Part shown: positions 11,701 to 23,502 of the stretch, one piece after another
Layout: each line of letters starts with the position of its first letter
Numbering within the stretch: position 1 is the first letter of the stretch
NCBI GenBank assembly: GCA_036365515.1
Contig: CM070873.1
Span: 264,310,075 to 264,374,074, forward strand
Origin: Torymus aiolomorphi
Lineage: Eukaryota > Arthropoda > Insecta > Hymenoptera > Torymidae
Length of the DNA: 64,000 nucleotides
Direction: 5' to 3'
Position numbers and translations under genes: made by a program
Notes under the pieces: generated by a model
Seen by the model: only the letters and a program-made list of their open reading frames with translations
Databases searched by the model: none
Told to the model about the DNA's origin: nothing

Positions 11701-14219
11701 GCTCGCTGGCGTAGTGCTCGGCCGAGCAGAGCTCCTCGCCCGAGGCCACCATCTCCTCCATGCGCGTGCGGTTCGCCTGCAGTTCCTGTTCGAAGTTCTG
11801 GTGCTTCTGCAGCTTGCCGTTGAGGTTTGTCGGGTCGAGGTAGCTGTCGTCCGTCGCGAACTTGAGCTTCTCGTTCACCCAGCCCTTGGTCTCGTCGCAG
11901 TCGCGCTCAAACTGCTGAAGCTTGTAGGCGTCCTCGAGGGCGCGCCGCCGCTGAGCGGACTTGTCCAGGAGCGCCGCGCGCCGCTGCAGCAGGGCCTGCC
12001 GGCGCTGAGCCACCTCCTCCGCAGCGTAGTGCTCGCCCTCGATCAGCTTGCTGGCGAACTCGTCGAGAGCCTTGATCTTCTCCTCCTGGGCAGCCAGTGA
12101 CTTCTCAAAGTCCTCGTGCTTCTTGATGAGGGCCTCGACGCTGTCGAGCGAATCGCCAAGGTCTTCGTTCGCTAGGAAGGCCTCCTGCTTGGCCATCCAG
12201 GCGTCGGCCTGCTCGGTATCCCGGTAGAAGAGCTGCAGGTCCATGCACTGCTCGTACAGGATGCGCCGCTTCTCCCAGAGCTCGAGCAGTGAGGCCTTGT
12301 CGGCCTGCAGAGACTCGAGCTTTATAGCCACCTCTGAGGCGGCGTAGTGCTGCCGCTCAAGTAGCTTGCTGCCGGCTAAGCCGGTCGCCTCGAAGCTGTC
12401 GGCCCGTGCGTCGATCTCGCCTTTGTGCTCCTGGTGACGCTCGAGCAAGGCCTCCGCTCCAGCCACATCCTTGGCCAGCTCGTCGGCCGAGATTATGGCG
12501 CGCATGTTGTTCATCCAGGAGACGAGGTCCCGGTAGTCGGCGAGGAAGCGGTGCAGGTAGTACGACTCATCGAGCTTGAGGCGGCGTTCCTTGGCCTTGG
12601 CAGTAAGACTCTCCCAGGACTGCAGGATTTCCGCCCGCTTTGCTTGGATCTGCTGCGAGTGCTCAGCTTGGTGGGTTCCCGCAAGCCGGTCGGCTTCCGT
12701 GCTCAGCGTCGCGACCTTGTCCTCCAGGGCAGCGAGGTCTCGCTCGATATTTTCGTGAGTGCGCTGTAACAGTTGCACGCTCGCAAGATCCCGTCCAAAG
12801 TCATCCGATGAGAGAACCGCGTCCTTCTCGCCGATCCACGCCATCGTCTCATCGGCATCGCGGTTGAAGCGCTGAATCTCGTGGGCACCGAAGAGCTTCT
12901 CTTGTCGGAGAATAGCCAACTGCTTCAGTCGCTGCCAAGACTCGTTCAGTTCCTCCTTGCGTCGCAGAATTGTGTCGCGTTCGGGATGTCCATCTAGCAG
13001 CAGTTTGTCTGCAAGTTCGTTTACTTCGGTAACTCTGTATTCTTGGCTTGTCATATCTTTCTGGAACTCGTCAAACTTTCTCTGCAGAACCTCAACGTGT
13101 TCTAAATCTTGGCCAAATTCATCAGTAGTTACAAACGCTTCTTTGTCATGAATCCAAAACATCACCTCATCGCAGTGCCGAAGAAATTGTACCAAGACTA
13201 AAGCCTGTTGAAGCTTTAATCCTTTATCTGCCAGTCGAGATAGAAGCAGCTCCCATAAGCGATGTAATTCCTCTGAAAAATTTGTACACATTTTTAAAAC
13301 CCCAATATTCCTTAATCTTATCTTTTTACACTGGAGATAAAAACGTCTAATTTTAATCTTACACGTTAATTATTGAAATGGACATGGAAAATTTTTCTAG
13401 TATCTCAAATATTTATAATATAGGGTCAGTAATTAGTATGAATTCAAAGGAAATAGATTTTGATTAGGTTTTTGTCATTCTAATGACGTTTTTATTCACA
13501 TATTTAAAAACAAGTACATATAAAGTGAGATCTTGAAAAATTACCTCATGCAGTGTATCCATGTAATTTTAGAAGTAATCTTTTTAGTTTTAATACTCAA
13601 CGAAAATACTAATTTTCTATTTGATGAGTTTTCAATCTTTTGAATTTTAAATATTTAAATATTCACAAAGAGGTTTTAAGATGAAAAACAAGAAACTAAA
13701 TTGATCAATGTGTAAAAATAGTAAACATTAGATATTATTTCTTACCAAGCCTTTTACGGATGACATCACTGGAAAAATGGTGCTGAGCAATCATTTCTGA
13801 CCCAGTATTATCAAGTAAAACTATAGCATTAGAATGAGCTGCTACTTCTGCCTCAAAAGCTTGGTGCTTTTGTATCTTTGCTTGTAGATTTGTCGGATCT
13901 TTGTAACTTTCATCAGATGCAGCTTGCAATTTTTCATAAATCCAGCCTTCGAGTTCATCTGCATCTCGTTTAAAATACTAAAAAAAAAAAGAAAAGTTTA
14001 AGTAAAAAATATTAGTGAATGACGACAAAAATGAAGGTAAAAGGTAAAAAATGTCAAGTGACATACTTGAAAACGGCGAGAGTCCTCGAGTTTGTCGCGT
14101 TTATTGCGAGCTTCAGCCTTGAAATTGGCATAACGGCTCAATACTTGATCTCTCCTCTCTTGAATATCTTCTGGATTTTCGAGGATTTTCACCTCTTTAG
14201 GCGTTATCTGTTGATCCAT
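5619..14219 (-). CDS. alpha-Spec: Spectrin alpha chain, complete, six coding exons
   Basis: Non-erythroid alpha-spectrin, which pairs with beta-spectrin in the submembrane cytoskeleton. Exons in gene order: 14219-14067, 13977-13746, 13272-9656, 9046-6079, 5995-5829, 5747-5619. Lengths 153, 232, 3617, 2968, 167 and 129 sum to 7266 nt, i.e. 2421 residues plus stop, about the length of fly alpha-spectrin (near 2415). The protein starts [20 protein letters not shown], runs through about 20 triple-helical repeats (recurrent DLxSVQxLxxKH and aromatic W positions), carries an SH3 domain near residues 973-1030 ([22 protein letters not shown]), and ends in calmodulin-like EF hands ([13 protein letters not shown] and [12 protein letters not shown]) with C terminus [12 protein letters not shown]. 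The start is chosen by homology of the N terminus. It converges with the transporter gene and is in tandem with Eip74EF. Confidence 0.95.
5829..5995 (-). CDS. alpha-Spec: Alpha-spectrin coding exon 5 (second EF hand)
   Basis: Acceptor TTTTCCAG|ACATTG, donor TATGCT|GTAAGC. Encodes [20 protein letters not shown] through TKEELYA. Confidence 0.93.
6079..9046 (-). CDS. alpha-Spec: Alpha-spectrin coding exon 4 (repeats and first EF hand)
   Basis: Acceptor TATTACAG|GAACAC, donor CTCG|GTAAAA, entering phase 0 and leaving phase 1. Starts [17 protein letters not shown] and ends in the first EF hand, then EFENIL. Confidence 0.95.
9504..9548 (-). CDS. alpha-Spec: Candidate alpha-spectrin cassette microexon (15 codons)
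   Basis: Within the intron between exons 3 and 4, the minus strand shows a pyrimidine-rich acceptor (ATTCTTTCTTCAACTTGTAG), then 45 nt in frame encoding [15 protein letters not shown], then CAG|GTATTA. Both ends are phase 0, so inclusion keeps the frame and would give 2436 residues. The peptide matches the start of exon 4 ([13 protein letters not shown]) at RMEIDAR and the following G, with several synonymous differences, as expected for an old duplication kept under coding constraint. Splicing is inferred; no transcript is available here. Confidence 0.6.
9656..13272 (-). CDS. alpha-Spec: Alpha-spectrin coding exon 3 (repeats and SH3 domain)
   Basis: Acceptor TTTTTCAG|AGGAAT, donor CACCAG|GTACTG. 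A very long GC-rich exon (about 1206 codons) with many spectrin repeats and the SH3 domain encoded around 10560-10745. It ends ...AEALLERHQ in phase 0. Confidence 0.95.
13746..13977 (-). CDS. alpha-Spec: Alpha-spectrin coding exon 2
   Basis: Acceptor TTTTAG|TATTTT, donor CTTG|GTAAGA. Encodes [20 protein letters not shown] through VIRKRL; enters in phase 0 and leaves in phase 1. Confidence 0.93.
14067..14219 (-). CDS. alpha-Spec: Alpha-spectrin coding exon 1
   Basis: ATG at 14219-14217. 51 codons ending ...KLEDSRRFQ, donor CAA|GTATGT, phase 0. It encodes the partial first helix that pairs with beta-spectrin in the tetramer. Confidence 0.93.
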
Positions 14220-14322
14220 TTCTACAACTTGGGAGTTATCACGCCCTTTCAACTCCTTCTTTCGAACTTGTTAGGCCCAAAATGGCCGCGCGGGTGTGGC
14301 TAACTAGCAGCCGTCTAACTTC
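14220..14322 (-). other. alpha-Spec: Alpha-spectrin 5' UTR exon (non-coding part of exon 2)
   Basis: A clear acceptor (GATTTCTCAG|GAAGTT) lies at 14322-14323 on the minus strand, 103 nt before the ATG. Upstream in-frame stop codons make this non-coding. Confidence 0.6.
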
Positions 14323-14469
14323 CTGAGAAATCAATAAGTTAAGTAGAACTCAAAGACAGAAACACGCTCGTAATCATTTGAAAGAGTTTAACACACGACA
14401 ACAATTGTTTAAACGAGTTGGATATCATATATATATATATAAATGACAAGCAAATGTCGATTAACTTAC

Positions 14470-14650
14470 CCGTCAGTGATTCTTGGTCGTTCGGGACGTA
14501 CGTTTCGGGCGCAGCTACCGCTACGTATGTCCGAGATTCCGTTCTGGCTCCAAAGTCACTTGTAGAGTTGTAGCGGAGCGAAAGCCTGCTATCGCATTCT
14601 CTTGTTCCTACTTTCCCATTGGTCGTCCAATAAACCTGCTCAACCAATCT
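14470..14650 (-). other. alpha-Spec: Probable alpha-spectrin non-coding first exon
   Basis: A GACG|GGTAAG or ACGG|GTAAGT donor at about 14469-14470 pairs with the acceptor at 14322, leaving a 147-bp intron. The 5' end is not defined by any clear TATA or initiator; 14650 is only an estimate. Confidence 0.4.
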
Positions 14651-14659
14651 CCGCGCTGA

Positions 14660-17050
14660 TTAATAATATCCGCTACTTCATACTAAGCGTGACTCCGCCT
14701 ACGCTTGGGAATTCTGACCAAATAGATCTATAAATAAATCTGACTCACTAAGTACCAACTTTGTTATTCTTTACTGTAAGTACGGAGCAAATATAATTAC
14801 AGAACTATTAATAACTCCTACATACTTCAGTGAAATGGAATTTTCCAATGAACATAACAAACTACTATTTTTATAGGTTATCATTTTGAACATTTACATT
14901 GATATGTTTTTATTTTCGCGCATAGTGTATACATAATACTATATAAACAAAAATATAAATGCATAAATTACCTTCTGTAAAGTGTAAACTGTCGCTGGCG
15001 CTTATTGTCTAAATTGAATGTAAGCTGCTGCTGGCAAAGTGAAATCCTGCCTTACTGCATAAAAAATTAAAATAATAAAACAGGAATCTTCTCCATATCG
15101 ATAAGTAGGTAAGTGGCGCCACCTAATATACACCTTTATTTTTATATGCAAACTTTGAAACAAATCTACTGTAACAAATACCAATTTCAAGTTACTTTAC
15201 AAAGGCGTCTAATAACAGGAATTTTAGTAAAATAGAGTAAAATTATTAAAAAAAATTATTAAAAAAAATTTATTAATTCGATGCCTTTCTTTTATTTAAA
15301 AGTAAGCAAATCAATTCCATTAAGGTATTTTCGTTTTTAATAAAATTAAAATGCTTTAGTGTAAACTATAATTTTAATTATTAAAACAATAAAATTAATA
15401 TTAAACTTAATTTTGGTTCATTTTAAAATAATAACATATACGTTAAATCGTTTATCATACATTATCTTTTATTAAATTTCACCTACAAACAACGAATCAC
15501 AGAACGTTATATTAGAGTTCTTTATATCAATCCATCGCATTTTATATATTTTACAGGTAAATATTCATATACTTTTTATCCCTATTATAACAGAGTCTTA
15601 CTCGTTAAATTATTCTCTAGTGTAGTCAAATGTTATGAATGTATACGTAAATGTAATTCCCCTAAAAATAGGATTTCTGCTGTAAAGTGTTCGGTCACAT
15701 TTTATACGTGTATTTCATCGTGTATAGAAGATGAATAATAATTAATGAAGGTACACATTTTTTCCTCGCATATTGTACTCTGTTGTGGATCGATTCGCAT
15801 TTTAACGAGAAATATTGTGAACGAGATTGATGTATTCTCTTGGATTGCATCCTACATTTTCTAACGTTGAAATTTGATCGTATCTCTACATTCTCATGCA
15901 AACGCCGAATGCGTTTGTGTGTGTACGTGTGTTTATGTTTATATAATCGGAAAATCAATCGATTAAAAGGACGGTCAAGCGTCATATTTTATTGTTGTTC
16001 CCTTAAGTACCAGTGGGAGAAATTACAATTTTTACTTAACAATCGAAACGATGAAACTGTATTCCTTTATCCTTTTTTATATTCTTATTTCTTTGAAGGC
16101 AACACTTTGTTTTTTGCATAAAGGCAATTAGTTTTGTATCATCGGTATGTCTGCAGTCCCGCGGCATCTTGCGTGGGCTAAAATTTATAAAAAACATTCT
16201 TTCTTGCTTTTCATTTTAAAGCGCACGTCAATGACACGCGGGACTGTTACAGGCATTGTTGGCAGTACTGGATTACTGTACTTTACTGTATTTCCCTTTT
16301 TGTTAAACTTTTTACCTCTCTCTTGCTTGCTTTTTACATTGTTTTTAAGAAAAATATCAAAGCTATCCTTCGAGTTGAATTTGTTCAGAGAGCACTGCTG
16401 AGTCTTATGATTATTTCATTCTCACACTCGTCCAGTCCCGCTAGCACGTACACGCTTAAACATTCATTAACTCTATTTTCATAATCAAATTACTTTGTAT
16501 TTTACCATAATATTATATAATATAACATAACATTTTTTAAACTGACTCCTTTCGATAATATTTACAAAAATCTTTAATCCAAACTTGACAAGCATTTTTA
16601 CATCGTAACCCAGAGAGTTAATAAATTACACATCTTTATAATTAGTTACTATTAATATTTTACCACTCTGGGTGTAGGAAGGGCGACCCTTTTTTGTGTT
16701 GAACGCTGTTCCTCGCACCATCATTAAACAAAGAATGATACATAAATTTTTACGTGTGTGTGTGTGTGTGTGTATGTTAAAAGGATGGAAGCTGCCGGCT
16801 GTGCGTACTGGGGATTGGACATGTATCGGAAAAAGGCCTGATCTTCGAGATTCTTCGCCACTTTGCAACGCCTCGTCTTTACTTTTCGACTGAATCTTGA
16901 GAAGGTAAAAACGGCATTTGCCGGAACAGCGCAACACGCAGTATCGACGCCCTTCCACTTTGAACTGACACATAATCTCACAGAGACACAACAATTCGCG
17001 CAATTTTACAACATAACGAACAATATACATGTGTGTATATATAATAATCA
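14660..17050. other. Intergenic, no gene seen
   Basis: AT-rich sequence between the alpha-spectrin promoter side and the Eip74EF 3' end. Short ORFs here have no recognisable domains. A GTCAATGAC inverted motif sits at 16227-16235. Confidence 0.6.
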
Positions 17051-17051
17051 A

Positions 17052-17262
<211 letters not shown>

Positions 17263-17491
17263 CACACCAAAGTTATACTTTATATTTACAGATATATACT
17301 TTGAATATTTGAATAATCTTTTACGAGTCAGTAACACTATATTACGCTAAATAACATTCTTGGACCTCGTGTATATATATATTTATAATATATGTACGCA
17401 AGTGTACGTGTACTTATATGCGTGTGTTTCATAATAGCCAGCACCTTAATCGCCACCTCAGCACAAATAAAAACAACTGCCGCTCTCCGTC

Positions 17492-17497
17492 TTTATT
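17492..17497 (-). terminator. Eip74EF: Possible Eip74EF poly(A) signal
   Basis: TTTATT on the plus strand, i.e. AATAAA on the minus strand, about 600 bp after the Eip74EF stop. Other AT-rich hexamers lie further down, so the true 3' end is uncertain. Confidence 0.3.
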
Positions 17498-17604
17498 TAT
17501 AAAAAAATATATATATATTTGTATATATAGTGCGTAGGTTCCCGTATATGAATTCTCGCACAGTCGCACTCTCACTCGCACGCTCTCGCATCATCACTCT
17601 CTCC

Positions 17605-17608
<4 letters not shown>

Positions 17609-17693
<85 letters not shown>
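17609..17693. repeat. (CT)n microsatellite
   Basis: About 40 CT units with one G interruption, probably inside the Eip74EF 3' UTR. Confidence 0.97.
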
Positions 17694-18101
17694 TTCAAAC
17701 GATCGCCAGGGAGCCCAAGCCCGCCGGTTTACCGCTCGAAATTTTAATATTTTTCACAGCCCTTGTTTCGCGTCCTTCACACTCGTCTAGGTTTGCCCTC
17801 ACGTTATAACATATATAGGTAAATCCAACGATCGTTCCTCCGCCCGTCACATTATATAATAAGTGAGGGGTAAAGCCGCAGGCTCGAGCCCATAACTCTC
17901 CCGAGATACAGTATTTATGTAAAAATGTACAATAGGTATAAATAATTTTGCGAGTCTCGAAAGGAAAGAAAGAAAGTAGGCAGGCAATGTACAGATTTAA
18001 GTAATGAGTTGGGTTTTAAATGCAGCAGCAGCAGTGGAGGGCTGGGGCACGTGCCAGGTCCTGGGCTGGTATCGCTCGGCGGGGGCCGGGCGGGCCCTGT
18101 C

Positions 18102-18715
18102 TCACGCGCCCGTGCAGTCGATCTCCACTATGTCCTTGGGCACGTCGACGAACTGGTAGACGAGCCGCTGGCCGTCGACCTTGGCCAGGATGCCGCGCTG
18201 GTAGTAGTAGCGCAGCGCCCGGCCCATCGTCTCGTAGTTCATGTCGGGCTTGTTCTTGTGCAGGCCCCAGAGCCGCGAGACGGCCTTGCTGTCGACGAGC
18301 TTGAAGACGCCGCGCTCGCGGTTCGTCCACTTGATGTAGCGCGGGCAGTACTCCCGGTCCTGCAGCAGCTTGAGCAGGAACTCCCAGAGGTAGGTGGTCG
18401 AGCCCTCGCGCGACTTGCGCTTGACGGGCGAGCCTTGGCCGGCCGGTGCCCCGCCGGCCGCGACCGCCTCCGCGCCGGCCAGCCGCGGCTTCTTCAGCTT
18501 GCTCTTCTTGGGCCGCGGCGGGAAGCCGAGCTCCAGCAGGTAGAGGTCGTCCGAAACCGAGGAGGTGGCCGCCTGGATGACGCTGGTGGGCACGCCGCCG
18601 GCGCCCCCGCCTGGCCCGGCGCCGCCGCTCCGGGGCGGCGAGGGCGTGCAGGGCGCGGCGAACTGCGCGACGCCGCCGTACATCGAGGAGACGTAGCTGC
18701 CGTAGCTCTCCGACA
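18102..18715 (-). CDS. Eip74EF: Eip74EF last coding exon (ETS domain)
   Basis: Acceptor CTGTTGCAG|TGTCGG, phase 1; stop TGA at 18104-18102. It starts [14 protein letters not shown] and contains a Gly/Pro-rich linker, a basic patch and the full ETS domain. GC-rich throughout. Confidence 0.96.
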
Positions 18716-19923
18716 CTGCAACAGAAGCCAGGGGGTGAGTAAGTAGGCGCGAGCGGGCTGACCTACGCCAAGCGCGGCTAGCCGGGCGTTTTTAGCCCGT
18801 GACGCGCCGGACTCATTTGGACCGGAAGCGGGAGTAGGAGTCGGGCGCGCTGCAGCGCCTGCAGCCGGCGCGCTGATAGCCGCGGCGCGCGCGGAGAGGC
18901 AGCGCGGAGGAGAGAGGGCGAGTGGGAAGGAGGGGCGGGAAGAAGGGGAGAGTTGACCTTCAGCTGCGCCGGGAAAGTCAGCCAGTCACTGACCGACAGA
19001 CTAACTTAACTGCTCTATCCTTTTCTCTCTCTAGTAGTGCGATGCACCGACGACGCGCCGCGCGCGCGCGCTGCGATGTTAGTCTCTCGGGCTCCTCCCC
19101 CTCCGCCCTTCCCCGTCCCTGCCCGTCCCTTCCTTCCCCCTGCGCTGGACCCTCGCCGCGGCTATCTCTTGTCTCTTCTCCCGCCTTCGAGACATCTTCC
19201 TCCTCCCCCTGCGCCCCGCGCAGCTCCCCCGCCTTTCCTCTTGTGCGCTACTCTCTGCAATTTGCACACTTTTTCTCATACTACTCGAGAGCCCCGACTA
19301 CGCCCTACCTACAGGATTTCCTGTTCACCCTAGCTGTCTTTCTCAAATAAGCCTCGGGGGCCTCCAAAAAAACACCAAACATCTCTCCTATTATTCAGCC
19401 TATTTTTATTATTTTCTCCCAACATTAATCCAAACCGGAATCCAAACCGGAACTCGAACTTTTTCAGCGGTAAAAAGGAAGCAACGAGCGGAGAAGAGCC
19501 AGCTTCGCGTGATATTGAATGGATGGTATAAAACAGCTCAGAGTTTTCAAAGGGAAGATAAGAAGTGCAATGCCAGGTTGGAGTTGCAGTGCACTTTCTT
19601 CCATCTCTCCGTCCGCGCGCTTCGCGCTCTCTGTGGGTCTGTGTCTCTATCGGAGGCGGAACAGCGCCGCGCCTGTTCACTTTCTCCGCTTTTCTCCCTC
19701 CCTTTATCTGTCCGCGGTGTCTCTAGGCTAGAGCAGCGCCCCACTGGGTCTAGGTCTAGGTCTCTCTCTCCCTCTCCCCCCTCCTGACGTACGCACGCAC
19801 TTGCTGCTATCTAAACACTCGGAGCTAGTGCGCGGACGAATGGGCGTCATAGGGCAGGGGCAGGCATCTAGCCGTTGAAATGATTTAGTCGCGTGCACGC
19901 ATACTAATGAGGGACGAGTGGTG

Positions 19924-19983
<60 letters not shown>

Positions 19984-22900
19984 TAGGAGCAAGTATAATT
20001 ATTGTATACGCGTGCAGAGCGAGTACGGGTATACCGCCGTATACGTGCGACGCGGCTGGGCAGCTAGCAGGCCTGCAACCGGTCTGCACGAGCGGAAATG
20101 AATCATTTGAAATTGTCAATTTTCAAGGCGGCGGCGACGGCACTCTGGTCTCCCCTCGCTCGAGCCGCGGCGAGCTGCTGGCAGCAGCCGAGCCATGTTT
20201 ATGCATGAAGGAAGCTCGGATTGTGCTCGAGGGGGGCCTTGATTTCGGGGGTCGGGGGGCAACTGCAGGCGCGCTTCTAGCTGCCCAGCTTGCGATAATG
20301 CGGAAATGCAGAATCATCGGGACAGAGTCCTCGCTATAGGTTCGCGTCGAGAAAGACGAGGAAAGACGAGGAAAGATGCGCGCGGCGCAGGGAGACGTGT
20401 TTTCCTGCTTGGCGGCGGGCGGCGGCGTAGGCATGAGAGCACATGCAAACGCACACAAAGTCGGAGAGAGGCAGCCGGGAGCTCTAACTGGTGCAACATA
20501 GCGCACGCACGGCGCAGGCGCGCGGAGAGGGGCCGCGCTCGCTCGCTCGAGTCGCGAGGCGAGAACAAGGAAAAGGAAGAATCGCCGCGGAGGAGGGGCG
20601 GAGAGCCGCGACTGGCACGGGAGCGGGGAAGGGGGTGGCCGACGCGCCGAGCCAGGAAGGGGGCAGTGGGGAGGGGGACAGACGGGGTGAATTGCCGCCG
20701 ACAAGGTCACCGTCTATACGACGAGAGCGAGCTAAGCGAGCCGCTTAGCTGCGCGACGCGCGATTCGCGGGGCCTCCGCTGCACTCGAGCTCCGCTCGGC
20801 ATTTCGCAGCCAGCAGCTCGCCTTTCGCGCCTAATCCCCCCCCCCCCCCCTCCGATAGTAGGGCCGGGCCGATCTACATCTGCAAGCGCCGCCGCAAGCT
20901 CTCTCTCTCTCTCTCTCTCGTTCGGCAGTGAGACCTTGGGGAGCGCCTGCCGGTTGAGAACCCTTTCGCGGCTGCTGCTCTCCTCTCTCGGAAATTCGCA
21001 ATAGAGCGAGAGGGAGCTACGCGTATTTTTGCTGCCGCCGGCAGCTAGTGCTTGCACTCTTCCCGCAGGGGCAGAGACCCAGGAAGGACGCGCTCCCACT
21101 CCGCCGGGCTGCACACTTCCACAGCCGAGAGAGAGAACCGAGACCTTCATTTCTCCCTATCTTCTACTTCTCTTCTTCTTCCTCTCCTCGTCCCGCTTCC
21201 CCCTTCCGTGCTCCTTCTGCTCTTTTTCCATTCCTGCACCGCCTTCCGTTCTGCAGCACCAGCTCAGCCGGATACGCACAAGGAAGAGAAATAACCACGC
21301 GACAAAGACTAATTGATCTCTTTCACGCAATTACCACCTTCTGCATCTACGCGCGAATTTACTCGAAATATCGCTATCCTATATATTCCCCTCTTTCTTT
21401 TCCCCCCGTTTCCCCCTTTACTCTTTCCGCGATACCTCCGCGCTCCGAGCTTTTTAAAAATACACTCCCAACGTCGCCGTACTTGATCTACGCTAACCGG
21501 CGCGTCCTCGACACAGACGATGACGACGACGACTTTTCTATGCTCTCGAAAAACACACTCGAATCTCGCCCAATTATCCATTTTACTTTTCTTCTTCGGA
21601 TTGAGATATATATATATATTGTAGTAAACATCGTTACTAAATACCAACGAGATTCCTATCGATGCGCCGAGATTGTATTATATATTAATTAAAAATACTC
21701 AGCGGAGATTAGGACAAAGGCCTATTTTTTTGAATAGCTGATAAACGGCTAATGAACTGATAATGCCCGAGCATCGAGTGTTTCTGGTTAAGTAAGAGTT
21801 AAAACAGTAGCCTCGCCGCGATAAAACTCTGCCAAATACACACCTACAAGAGAAAAACAATAATAACTCGAATGATCATTTATTGTTTTTATAACGAAGT
21901 CGCTCAGAGCCACAAGTACTAAAGCAAGGAAAAAAATGGCCAATGGCGTCACGAGCTTAAAGAAGAAAGGAATCGTAAGCGAATGCAGACAAGTTCATTC
22001 AACACTGCAAAACGAGTTTTGATGGCTAATCCAAATTCCAAATATATTCACTGTCTACATTTTTAATTCACTTCTTTTAAAATATGACCATTAATATGTT
22101 TCATTATTTTTAATGCACTTGAATGTTGAAAAAGAATTTTTATAGAATTTTGTTAATAAATATACGTAGGCAGTGATTGCTTTTCGAACGAATACGAATA
22201 CGAATTCTGAATAATGTTGTAAAAATGTTAAATGGATATGTCGTGAAATCGTGGAAAAAGAGGCGTAAATTTGGTAATAAATTTGGATTGTTTAGATCTT
22301 GTGTGCCGACTGTCGAGTATGAGCACAGGTAGCGTAAGGGAGATAGGAATTGCAACGGAATACGGAACGTAAATGCGAGTGAATAAGAAGAGTGGGGCCT
22401 GCCCGTTACCAAATCGGTATGGCGTAACATTTTGCTTATTCACGTTCGATTATACAATCCGGCACACTTTTACTCAGCGTCGCTCGGCCGGGTCTCCGAC
22501 TGGTCGAGTTCGAGTGCTCGGCATTGTCATATTGCGCGATTAATAATACGATCGTACGTCGACAAGCACGTTGAAAACCATTCCAATTATGAGTAGCAAT
22601 TGCTAACGGTGCCTTTTTCGACTACTTGTATTTATTGACCAATACAAAGCGCGTTTTTACTCTTTTCCCTTTCGACGAGTTCGATCTCATTGGAAATAGG
22701 CTCAATATCTACTGCGAGATGCATATAATAACGATTTAGTGTAACTTACGCGAATGATGAAAAGTTTAGAGAGAGGGAGGGAGAAAACGAGGTCAGTAGC
22801 GTAAGTATCGACTTGCAAATGTATTTCCGGCATTACTTTTTTTACTCGTTTTCAATTTCAAGTTTTTTCAAGTTTCTTCAATTTTCAAATATACCTAGAG

Positions 22901-23456
22901 TATATTTTTGAGCTCAAAAAAACTTGACTTTTTTTATAAGAAAAGAAGATAAATTTTACAATGTATAACAAACATTTTTATCGCGCGAGTGTTGATAGTG
23001 GCGTTATTGGTTTTAACAGTTTCAAGTATAGGTATTAGTATTTGATGTTAAAGCTGAATAATAGAAAGTTTTGTCGAAAAAGAAGCCCAGGAGAGGAGGA
23101 AGAAATTGTTTCCTAATCAAAACGACCTTCGGATTGATTACGGTCTTTCAAACCATGACCCACATTATAAGTTATTAAAGAGCGAATGTTATCGAAGAAG
23201 CTCTTGGGCGGGAAATAATAATTTCGCTATCTAATCTACATCTGCTGAGAGATGGCTGGTTCGGTAAAACGCTATAATAGTAGTGAATATGCTTACACGC
23301 AGGGGGCTGACGATAATGTAGGTGCTGGAGGTTGGGCGGCTGATGGAGATGGTGGTGGTGAGGTGGTCCCATTGCCGTGGGCATGCCGTGGCCGGGGTGC
23401 TGCTGGTGCGGCGAGTTCCCCCTGTGATACTGGTTCGCCTGGTGCTGCTGCTGGTG

Positions 23457-23502
<46 letters not shown>

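Larger units (their letters stand above)
18720..21300. other. GC-rich, CpG-rich island in Eip74EF intron 4
   Basis: Unlike the AT-rich rest of the introns, this 2.6 kb is rich in C, G and CpG, with CT-rich and poly-C (20836-20850) tracts. No coding exon with matching splice signals was recognised. It may hold an internal promoter or enhancer. Confidence 0.4.

Noticed and set aside
6167..12769. Plus-strand ORFs of 60-555 aa opposite alpha-spectrin
   Set aside because: Antisense shadows of a GC-rich coding strand; no independent motifs.
16224..16239. GTCAATGAC as an ecdysone response element
   Set aside because: Flanking bases fit the consensus poorly and the site lies downstream of the gene; too weak to list as a feature.
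18009..18746. Plus-strand 245-aa ORF
   Set aside because: Antisense shadow of the ETS exon.
20123..21692. Several 90-230-aa Arg/Ser-rich ORFs
   Set aside because: Low-complexity frames in the GC-rich island; no domains, no splice support, all frames open.
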